NCBI GenBank assembly: GCA_934725575.1
Contig: CAKVCK010000006.1
Location: 62,001 to 126,000 of the forward strand
Direction: 5' to 3'
Source: an uncultured Bacteroidales bacterium
Lineage (GTDB): Bacteria; Bacteroidota; Bacteroidia; Bacteroidales; UBA932
Length of the DNA stretch: 64,000 nucleotides
Position 1 is the stretch's first letter. Each line of letters begins with the position of its first letter. Made by a program: the position numbers and the translations under genes. Shown here in pieces: positions 45,394-51,637 of this stretch. The notes below the pieces were generated by a model. The model was not told where the DNA came from. It saw nothing but the letters and a program-made list of their open reading frames with translations, and did no database searches.

Positions 45394-45714
45394 ATTAATG
45401 TAAGTCAAGCCGTTTCTGTGTTACGGCTTTATTCTTTTACGAAGATAATGATTTTCTTATGATCTTGGCTTCTTTAGTTATATCTTTTTCGGATGTCCTG
45501 CGCTAACGTTCTTATTGTGGAGAAAAATTACCAGAGGGTGTCATAATACACCATTGGGCAACATAAAAGGCCGAAAACGTTTCTCGAGGGTGTCGATAGA
45601 CACTCTTGGGCGACGAAACGAGTACGAAACGTTACTCGGGAGTGCAGGAAACACTCTCAAGTAACGAATAAAGTCGATAATGTGTCATTGTTATCTCTTT
45701 GTCGTGTAGCGGTC
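45394..45714. other. Intergenic region with a three-copy hairpin repeat
   Basis: This 321-base gap between the TfoX-N gene and the convergent end of the DUF2490 gene contains three tandem 51-52 base units (45528-45682). The rest is AT-rich, upstream of the TfoX-N gene. I see no coding frame. Confidence 0.55.
45528..45682. repeat. Three tandem 52-bp hairpin-forming repeats
   Basis: The units are 45528-45579, 45580-45631 and 45632-45682. Each starts TT(A/T)C(C/T), has a short stem in its first half, then (T)TGGGC(A/G)AC or CAAGTAAC, and ends in GA(A/T)AA(C)G-like bases. The stems differ in sequence but keep pairing: GGTGT/ACACC in unit 1, GGTGTC/GACACT in unit 2 and GAGTG/CACTC in unit 3. Such compensating changes suggest that the structure itself is maintained. 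Confidence 0.7.
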
Positions 45715-46509
45715 TCAGAACGAGAACTTGTAGCCGATGCTGAGGGTGGCGGTGGTGGGGTTCTGCCAGGTGAAGGACTTGAGCTTCGTGCCGGCCTTGT
45801 TGGTGTCGATCTCAAGGTCGTTGTGGTAGTTGAACATCGCGGTGAAGTCCAGACTGTGACGCTTGGTGAGGTTCCATTCGAGGCCGAGGGCACCGCGGAC
45901 TCGGTTGATGTAGGCGTGTGAGTAGCCGAGGAACTCATAATCAGACCAAGTGTCGGTGGCGGTGTTGTGGGTGGCACTGCACTTCGGGGCGTTGAATATG
46001 TTGCGCAGCTCGACGTAGGCGTAAGGCTCCACGGTCTTGAAACCACGGTACTTGACCATCAGACGGGACTTGAGGGTCAATGGGTTGAGGACTTCCTGAT
46101 ACGGGTTGATGTCGTAGGACTTGTGGGTGAACTGGAGTCTTTCGCGAAGGGAAAAACGCCAGTCTCCGGCATCGATGCTGCCGGTCAGGTTGGCGGAGAA
46201 TCTGTGCCTTGGCCGGAACTCACCGGAAGTGTTGGCATAATGGCCGATGAAGGTGTATTCCAAGCCCGTTTTCAAATACTTGTTCAACTTGTAGGACGCC
46301 CCGACCGAGAACTGATTTCTCTCGATTCCGGAGAAAGAATCCTTCGTGCGGACCTGATACTCGGCGTTCAGATGAAGTCCTTTCGCGACCTTCCAATCCA
46401 ACTCGGCGGAAGCGCGGCCATTGATGTCCTGCGCGGAAATCTCTGAATATGTCAGCGTCAGCAATGCCAGCGCGACCGTTACTTTCGGGAATATATTCAA
46501 AATATTCAT
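45715..46509 (-). CDS. DUF2490 outer-membrane protein
   Basis: The 264-residue product has a signal peptide (VTVALALLTLTYSEISAQ). Alternating strands typical of a small beta-barrel follow, ending in the Phe-terminated IGYKFSF expected of outer-membrane proteins. Features of the DUF2490 family include GRASAELDWKVAKGLHLNAEYQVR and RPRHRFSANLTGSIDAGDWRFSLRERLQ. Its start overlaps the stop of the DUF4956 gene by four bases, so it belongs to the VTC/DUF4956 operon. Function is unknown. Confidence 0.85.
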   Translation of the reverse strand: MNILNIFPKVTVALALLTLTYSEISAQDINGRASAELDWKVAKGLHLNAEYQVRTKDSFSGIERNQFSVGASYKLNKYLKTGLEYTFIGHYANTSGEFRPRHRFSANLTGSIDAGDWRFSLRERLQFTHKSYDINPYQEVLNPLTLKSRLMVKYRGFKTVEPYAYVELRNIFNAPKCSATHNTATDTWSDYEFLGYSHAYINRVRGALGLEWNLTKRHSLDFTAMFNYHNDLEIDTNKAGTKLKSFTWQNPTTATLSIGYKFSF

Positions 46510-47279
46510 AAATTCTGATTTTCAATAAATTGCTTGTTTCTTACGATTGAATCGATTGTCGTGTCGGCGGACGATTCGGTGTTGTAATAGACCTTGATGT
46601 AGGCGACGTCCTTGAGGAAATCGATGTTGCCGACGGTGATGTCAATAGGCTTGATTCCGCAACGCTCCTCGATGTCCTTGAAAAGTTCGTCCCGACGGTC
46701 CGGCACGATAAGGTCAATCCTGTCGTACAGAATGATTTTCGAAGCTGATCTCTTCAGACTGCGGCTGCTCTCCAGAACCCAGATAAGGATGATTGACAGG
46801 GCATTGGCCGCCACGGCCAGAAGCAGGTCTCCGGTTCCGAGGACGTAATGAGGTGCGTTTTCGGCCACGCCTGTAACCTTGAAAAGGGGAGTGAGGCCGT
46901 TGACCGCCGCGATCGCTATGATCACGAACAGATAGGTCATCTCACGGATCGGAACGGTCTCGGTCCTGTAGCGGATCACACCGAAGATGGCGAAAAGCCC
47001 GAGAGTCAGTCCGACCCCGACATCCACCCTGCCCATCGCATAGAGCAGAAGCAGCATTGCCGACGAGAAAGTCAGGAATGTGAACACGTAGTCTTTCCTG
47101 CGGCTTTTCGGATAGTACAACAACTTGACTATCACCCAACAGGACAACAGGTTGAGGAAGAACCTCAGCGCAAGTTCCGACAGGCTCTGGGCTGTGCTCA
47201 TCACCGGATCGGAGAGTGTCTGGATGCCAAGAAGCTCGCTTTCGTCTAAAGCGGCCGGAGTAATACTGGATTGTAGCAT
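46506..47279 (-). CDS. DUF4956 membrane protein
   Basis: The 257-residue protein has three to four membrane helices (residues about 30-150: VFTFLTFSSAMLLLLYAMG, VGVGLTLGLFAIFGVIRYRTE, YLFVIIAIAAVNGL, LLLAVAANALSIILIWVLE). A soluble C-terminal domain follows (IILYDRIDLIVPDRRDELFKDIEERCGIKPIDITVGNID). GLFAIFGVIRYRTETVPIREMTYLF is the DUF4956 signature. The gene overlaps the VTC gene upstream by 34 bases and DUF2490 downstream by 4. DUF4956 genes are known to neighbour VTC-domain genes in many bacteria. The biochemical role is unknown. Confidence 0.88.
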   Translation of the reverse strand: MLQSSITPAALDESELLGIQTLSDPVMSTAQSLSELALRFFLNLLSCWVIVKLLYYPKSRRKDYVFTFLTFSSAMLLLLYAMGRVDVGVGLTLGLFAIFGVIRYRTETVPIREMTYLFVIIAIAAVNGLTPLFKVTGVAENAPHYVLGTGDLLLAVAANALSIILIWVLESSRSLKRSASKIILYDRIDLIVPDRRDELFKDIEERCGIKPIDITVGNIDFLKDVAYIKVYYNTESSADTTIDSIVRNKQFIENQNL

Positions 47280-48076
47280 TTTATGTAAAAGTTTTTGTTC
47301 AATTTGTCAATATATCTGATTTTCTGCTTGAACCGACCAGCGGCCACACCTGAGTCCGTGAGGACGGTTCCTATGCAGTACTTGCTGATTCTGAACGGCT
47401 TGATCCTGTGCTCTGACAGAATGTCCTTCATCTCGCTCCGGAGCCTTCCATCCTGTTTGAGTTCGATGATCACGGCGGCACCCAGATCAGCGGAGGCTCC
47501 GGTTCTAAGATTCCTGAAAGTTACCGAAGTGTCGATCGTAAGCCGTTCTGTCAACCCTTTGTTGACCAACGTGATCCGGTTAAACGAAGTCTCTACGGCG
47601 GGGGAGACTTCAGCGCTACCGAAATCTGAATGAGAGGTCAGCCAGTGGCAGGCATCGGTGTCGTTCCTGAAATCCTGAAAATCATCCTGAGGCACTGCAA
47701 CTCGTTTCTTGCGGGTCCTTGAATGATTGTTCTTCTTTTTGACCTCCAGAAAACACAGTCCGGATTCACAATAGACACGTGTTCTGATTTTCTGCCGGAC
47801 AAGTTTCCCTCTGCGATGGTCGGTGAACATCCGTAAATCATTGATGTCGAAATAGATGCTGTCGTAGGCGTGCATCCTCTCGCCATCACATTCAAACGCC
47901 CGGTAACCGTGCCTTAAAGCATCCTCCAGAACGGATTTAAGCATCAGTGTGTCAGTGACGAACTTGGTGTCGATCCTGTTCATCAGCTTGATGGAGTCCA
48001 TCTCCTCCAGAGTGGTCGGCTCAAACCTCGAAAGAAGTCCGAGGTCAATCGCAGGTGGTGCCGACGGAATATTCAT
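47246..48076 (-). CDS. VTC-domain (polyphosphate polymerase-type) protein
   Basis: From the ATG at 48076 the product is 276 residues and matches the VTC domain: IKLMNRIDTKFV at the start, YDSIYFDINDLRMFTDHRRGKLVRQKIRTRVY, LCFLEVKKKNNHSRTRKKRV, and TVTFRNL-type and IIELKQDG strands. The basic tunnel residues (KFV, RQKIRTR, EVKKK) and the acidic EVK/IELK pairs fit the triphosphate-tunnel fold of VTC4, which makes polyphosphate from ATP in yeast. Bacterial members are proposed but not firmly shown to do the same. An upstream in-frame start at 48118 is possible. It overlaps the YD-like gene by 32 bases. Confidence 0.85.
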   Translation of the reverse strand: MNIPSAPPAIDLGLLSRFEPTTLEEMDSIKLMNRIDTKFVTDTLMLKSVLEDALRHGYRAFECDGERMHAYDSIYFDINDLRMFTDHRRGKLVRQKIRTRVYCESGLCFLEVKKKNNHSRTRKKRVAVPQDDFQDFRNDTDACHWLTSHSDFGSAEVSPAVETSFNRITLVNKGLTERLTIDTSVTFRNLRTGASADLGAAVIIELKQDGRLRSEMKDILSEHRIKPFRISKYCIGTVLTDSGVAAGRFKQKIRYIDKLNKNFYIKCYNPVLLRPL

Positions 48077-48458
48077 AAACCTTGCACCGTTTGAGTTTTC
48101 CTTTTGCATCATAGACATATTCAGTCTTTTTGCGTCCTAACTCATTGAATTCGAACTTGCGGATGTTGTCGAGCTTGTTCGAGGAATCGTAGATCAGCAC
48201 TCTGGTCAGGCTACCGTCGGGGGAATATTCATACTTCTTGCGCCATTTCTGACCTTTGCGGTCGTATTCCGCCTCCTCGACCTTCTTGCCGCTTGCGTTG
48301 TAAACCGTCTGATGGTCAAGAACTTTCTGGTTTGTGCCGGCATCGATGTTCCACTCCTTGACGGTCAGGTTGCTTTTGGTCGCCTTTTCCTGCGCCGGCA
48401 GCGACATCCCGAAAAGCGACAAAAGGATGATTATGAATATCTTCGCTCTCATATTCAA
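48045..48458 (-). CDS. Small exported YD/RHS-repeat-like protein
   Basis: The 137-residue protein has a signal peptide (IFIIILLSLFGMSLPAQ), and then repeated strands of the form YNASGKKVEEAEYDRKGQKW / YEYSPDGSLTRVLIYDSSNKL / FEFNELGRKKTEYVYDAKGKL. These are YD- or YwqK-like repeats. No catalytic part is present. It lies first among the intact genes of the VTC/DUF4956/DUF2490 operon, overlapping VTC. Function unknown. Confidence 0.75.
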   Translation of the reverse strand: MNMRAKIFIIILLSLFGMSLPAQEKATKSNLTVKEWNIDAGTNQKVLDHQTVYNASGKKVEEAEYDRKGQKWRKKYEYSPDGSLTRVLIYDSSNKLDNIRKFEFNELGRKKTEYVYDAKGKLKRCKVYEYSVGTTCD

Positions 48459-48471
48459 TGAATATTATGGT

Positions 48472-48680
48472 TTACCATCTGCCGCCTGGGCCGCCTCCAG
48501 GATTGCCACCCCCGGGATTACCACCCGGATTACCCCCTGGGTTACCCCCGCCGCCGTTGCCGCCTTGCGCCTCCATCGAAGCGGTGAGGGTCGTGCTTCC
48601 GGATGAGGTTTTGAGCGTGTAGCGGCTGCCGCTGACAAGATTCGGGTGTGAGATCACGATTCCGTTGCCGCCCTTGCTTG
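48472..48680 (-). pseudogene. 3' remnant of a Cthe_2159-type carbohydrate-binding protein gene
   Basis: The frame reads NGIVISHPNLVSGSRYTLKTSSGSTTLTASMEAQGG, then an Asn-Pro-Gly-Gly repeat tail ending GGGPGGRW. The final beta-helix turn with a glycine-rich tail resembles the C-terminus of the Cthe_2159-type family (PF14262), which commonly neighbours VTC and DUF4956 genes. The usual 500 or more residues upstream are missing. The open frame continues only because it runs backward into the terminator of the next gene. Left end of the homology is uncertain. The assignment rests on context and a short match. Confidence 0.55.
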
Positions 48681-48731
48681 GAGCGGTGCGTGAAATGCGT
48701 GATTCCGCGCACGGTGCGCTGTGGGGAATAT

Positions 48732-48764
48732 AAAACAAACTGGCCGAGGACGTTCCCCGGCCAG
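48732..48764 (-). terminator. Intrinsic terminator of the propeller-like lipoprotein gene
   Basis: On the minus strand a 10-base-pair stem (48764-48755 with 48749-48740, arm CTGGCCGGGG, one G-T pair) and a 5-base loop are followed by TTTGTTTT. It lies 25 bases after the stop codon at 48789. Confidence 0.88.
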
Positions 48765-48788
48765 CCTGAGTTGGGATATTCATAAAGA

Positions 48789-49967
48789 TTACTTCTTTTC
48801 GATGTAGGCGCAGGTTATGCCCCAGATGGAGAAGTCGTTCTTGTACTCGACCTCAAGTTCCTGCTCGACACCGTTCTTCCAGAGGTGGGCGAGGTTGATC
48901 AGGTTATACTCAGCATCATAGCCGGCGCTCTCGTTACCGGCGACATAGATGTCGTTGCCGGCTACAGCGAGGCCAACTCCTTGGCAGAGGGCCGTTTCGG
49001 CGACTTTCTGCGCGCCTGCTGATGTCCAGATGTAAGGGCAGATGTCCTTCGCCGAATTGGTCTCGGTCATATTCCCTTCGATGACATATTCCCCGTCCTT
49101 GACGTAGAGGCCCGTGACTTCGGTTCCGGCATAGTCGGTGAAATCCTGTGCGACGCCGTCAATCCAAAGCACACCTTTCCATCTTCCGCCTGACTCTTTC
49201 TCGGATCCGGCGGCATAGACCTTCCCGCCGTCAACGCAGATGGCGTTCACCCTCGCGACCGTGTTCCCGCTGGTAAGGCTCTGGGCCACACCGTTTTTCC
49301 AGATGGTGGCAATACCACCCTGCTTGTTACCGGCCGGCTGGACATATCCGCCGACATAGACATCCTTGCCGTCGGAATAGATGCAGTACGCCAGCGCGTC
49401 AGTCGTACCGTCCGTAAGGTATTGAGGCTGACCGTCCGTCCATAGGATGGCGCGTCTGTCATAGTCAGGAACGTCGAATCCCGCCGCATAGACCTTCCCG
49501 TCAGCGACAGTCACCGCAATCGGAGATGTTGAATATTTCCCGTCGCTGATGACGGTCTTTTCCGCCTTGTCCTCCTCGCCGGCCTTGAATTTCCAGATCA
49601 CGCCGACATTCTGGTGATAAGGCTCATAGTAGCCGTCGTCCACAAGGTCTCCTGTCGCCTCGCATCCGGCGATGTAGATAGTCTCGCCGTCAGCATAGAC
49701 TCCGTTGCAGAAAGCGTCGTAACTCCCGTCGGAGAGGAGGATCCTCTTGCCGTTCTTCCAGATTGTAGCATAATAGAACCCCATCCCTGGAACGGCTTCC
49801 TGGCCGACAGCATAGACAATGGTATCTTTCGGTGTCACAGGAACTTCCGGTTCCGGATCGGGTGTCGGTTCCGGTTCGGGAGTGTCAGAGTTGTCCTTCC
49901 CGCAGGAAACCATTACCGCGGAAACAATGCAGCAGAGCGCCGCCGCAAAAAACATTTTACGTTTCAT
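48789..49967 (-). CDS. Lipoprotein with propeller-like IWKNG repeats
   Basis: From the ATG at 49967 the 392-residue product has a lipoprotein signal (FFAAALCCIVSAVMVSC, Cys near residue 21) and a Pro/Glu linker (DTPEPEPTPDPEPEVPVTP). About six repeats of roughly 50 residues follow, built on YVAG-like strand, ATIWKNG, LSDG/LTDG, DA...YSDGKDVYVGGY. The pattern is a beta-propeller with an invariant W-K/T-N/D-G turn. No enzyme motif. The longer upstream frame to 50105 has no signal and was rejected. It is a single-gene unit with its own terminator. Confidence 0.8.
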   Translation of the reverse strand: MKRKMFFAAALCCIVSAVMVSCGKDNSDTPEPEPTPDPEPEVPVTPKDTIVYAVGQEAVPGMGFYYATIWKNGKRILLSDGSYDAFCNGVYADGETIYIAGCEATGDLVDDGYYEPYHQNVGVIWKFKAGEEDKAEKTVISDGKYSTSPIAVTVADGKVYAAGFDVPDYDRRAILWTDGQPQYLTDGTTDALAYCIYSDGKDVYVGGYVQPAGNKQGGIATIWKNGVAQSLTSGNTVARVNAICVDGGKVYAAGSEKESGGRWKGVLWIDGVAQDFTDYAGTEVTGLYVKDGEYVIEGNMTETNSAKDICPYIWTSAGAQKVAETALCQGVGLAVAGNDIYVAGNESAGYDAEYNLINLAHLWKNGVEQELEVEYKNDFSIWGITCAYIEKK

Positions 49968-50275
49968 AGATGTAATAAATTTGTCAGGTGTCTTCCAAAG
50001 GAACTTTAACTCCTTGCAAGAAGCTTTGTAACCTTGGAGCGCCATTGTTCGTTTTACAATAAGGCGGTTTATGTATTGAACCGCATCCAAATACCGGCCC
50101 GGCACGGGGATGCCATATCAAGGCCTTTCCCGGATTGGACAAACATCCCATCCGTCACCGCAAAATTTGTGAAAATATCTTGAATATGCAAGGATTCCCC
50201 GCCTGATGTTTTCCGGCGATTGTGAAGAGTGGAATAATATTCCTATATTTGACATCATTATAAACACATTATCCT
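49968..50275. other. Divergent intergenic region
   Basis: This 308-base gap holds the promoter of the gene at 50276 and a 13-base palindrome GGAATAATATTCC (50231-50243) directly before its -7 element, a possible operator. The rest is a long leader for the minus-strand lipoprotein gene. No RNA gene recognised. Confidence 0.45.
50220..50251 (+). promoter_or_regulatory. Promoter of the membrane protein gene at 50276
   Basis: TTG (50220-50222), a 21-base gap and TATATTTG (50244-50251) match the -33/-7 consensus, and the ATG follows 25 bases later. The palindrome GGAATAATATTCC fills half of the spacer. Confidence 0.7.
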
Positions 50276-50917
50276 ATGCCAAACACGGTTATCACTCTGA
50301 TCATCCCGTTCATCTGCGCGGCCTTGGCGTTGTGGGGAAGCGTCTTTTATGAAAAAGAAGGCTGGCGCAAGGCTGTCCGCTTCCTTGTCCTGCTGGCCGC
50401 TGCCGTCGGCTTGGCGTTGTCCGTGAACAAGGTGATGCCGACACTGAAAGAGATGTGCTCACGGGAGATGTTGGACGAGAGCGTGTTGAAATATTCATTG
50501 GCATTGGTTTACACGGGAATATTGTCCACTATGGCATTCGCTGCGTTTTATATGGTGACCATAGAGGGGCTGTTCGGAAATCCGGGAGGTTGGCTGCCGG
50601 CCGCCGGGTGCGTCGTCACAGGGCTGCCACTTGCCACTCCGACGTTTAGTCTGTGTGTTTTTATGCTCAAGAATTTCTGGTGGCTCGCTCTCGCTGTCCT
50701 TGCGGTGCTTGCCGTTATCGGAGCCATTGTCGGAGGAGTGTCCTCCGGCGGAGTCAGCGCTTCTTCGCAGGGGGATGTCTTTGTGGACAAGTATGGCAAT
50801 GAATATATCAGTACCTCAGCCCAGTCCCGCATCTTCTACGGCGACGAGACCTGGAACACCAGCAAGAAATACCACATAAAAGGCCAGAGCGGCACCTTCT
50901 ACCGGAAAATCAAATGA
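50276..50917 (+). CDS. Membrane protein of unknown family
   Basis: The 213-residue product has five likely membrane helices in its first 160 residues (VITLIIPFICAALALWGSVFY, AVRFLVLLAAAVGLALSV, YSLALVYTGILSTMAFAAFYMV, WLPAAGCVVTGLPLATPTFSLCVF, WWLALAVLAVLAVIGAIVGGV). A Gly/Ser linker and a short soluble tail with many Tyr and Lys follow (DKYGNEYISTSAQSRIFYGD). I recognise no family. It has its own promoter and no operon partner. Confidence 0.7.
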   Translation: MPNTVITLIIPFICAALALWGSVFYEKEGWRKAVRFLVLLAAAVGLALSVNKVMPTLKEMCSREMLDESVLKYSLALVYTGILSTMAFAAFYMVTIEGLFGNPGGWLPAAGCVVTGLPLATPTFSLCVFMLKNFWWLALAVLAVLAVIGAIVGGVSSGGVSASSQGDVFVDKYGNEYISTSAQSRIFYGDETWNTSKKYHIKGQSGTFYRKIK

Positions 50918-51129
50918 TTTTCAATGCCACATAAAGGTCGTGAATATTACGTTGTCTTGTCCGCAAGGTTATTCCTCGACTATTTTACAAAACCCCTTCA
51001 GCCCAATGTTGTCTGGAAGTGCCTGCATTTTGTCTCCGGCTGAAAAACTTACACTTGAAGTAAAGACTTTTTCAGGCGGAACCGTGTCTCAACTATCTCA
51101 GGTCGGTTTTTCTATGAAAGGGTTTCGTG

Positions 51130-51304
51130 AAATTAAGAAGCTGTTTTGATTTGTTTGAAATGTTCTTTGAGGTGAAAAAATCTTCATCTTCTTCCCGCTT
51201 CTTCAGTCAGATAGTACCACTATCTTCCTTGGAAGAAGCGGTCGAACCTGAAGTTTTTCACTCTCAAATCTTCAAACAAACAAATCAAAACAGCTTCTAA
51301 ATTT
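51130..51304. repeat. Imperfect palindrome of about 175 bases (MITE-like)
   Basis: The outer ends are inverted copies of GAAGCTGTTTTGATTTGTTT. Inner matched blocks are CCGCTTCTTC with GAAGAAGCGG, and AGATAGT with ACTATCT around a 3-base centre (51216-51218). The two arms are of equal length (86 bases). Such a shape fits a non-autonomous palindromic mobile element or a long structured RNA. Confidence 0.75.
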
Positions 51305-51417
51305 GGGCCGCATCGCTGATTTCTTTTGCCGGGTGTTGCCTGTTGCCAATCCGGAGAGTAATCCGTAAATCGGGATGGATAAATGAACGTCACAGAGCCT
51401 GTCGAAGTGTCCGGTGG

Positions 51418-51464
51418 AAAGTGTAAAGTTTCTTTACAGTGAGTGTAAAGAAACTTTACACTTT
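51418..51464 (+). terminator. Perfect 21-bp hairpin followed by T-run
   Basis: Bases 51418-51438 pair exactly with 51444-51464 across a 5-base loop (GTGAG), and T bases follow the stem. Formally it is a strong intrinsic terminator, but the nearest upstream gene ends 500 bases away, so it may end an unannotated transcript or act as an attenuator before the permease gene. Confidence 0.7.
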
Positions 51465-51637
51465 TTGATTTTCCTTATTTGGGTAATATACTGAGTGATA
51501 GATGTTTATGCGTTTTGGCACGGAAGTGGCTCACAGGTTTTCCGTGTTCGGAGGTTGACGGCATTGAGCGTACGACATACGAGACGCTGGCTGAAAGATT
51601 TCCGGCAGGATAAGTGAAATAATAAAGTGAGATTGAT

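Larger units (their letters stand above)
50918..51637. other. 720-base intergenic region with two palindromic structures
   Basis: The region holds the large imperfect palindrome at 51130-51304, a copy of GAGCCTGTCGAAG at 51395-51407 and the long perfect hairpin at 51418-51464. Short ORFs here overlap the palindromes and show no ribosome site or recognisable family. No promoter for the downstream permease was identified. Confidence 0.5.

Noticed and set aside
45528..45682. CRISPR array
   Set aside because: The whole 52-base unit repeats with divergence; there are no identical repeats with unique spacers and no cas genes.
48473..48560. Tandem 12-base DNA repeats as a mobile or minisatellite element
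   Set aside because: They encode the Asn-Pro-Gly-Gly tail of the Cthe_2159-like remnant, a usual feature of such proteins.
48681..48783. N-terminal part of the glycine-rich ORF
   Set aside because: It is a translation of the terminator hairpin of the neighbouring lipoprotein gene, so it is not coding.
50940..51149. 69-codon ORF before the 175-base palindrome
   Set aside because: It ends inside the left palindrome arm and has no family or ribosome site.
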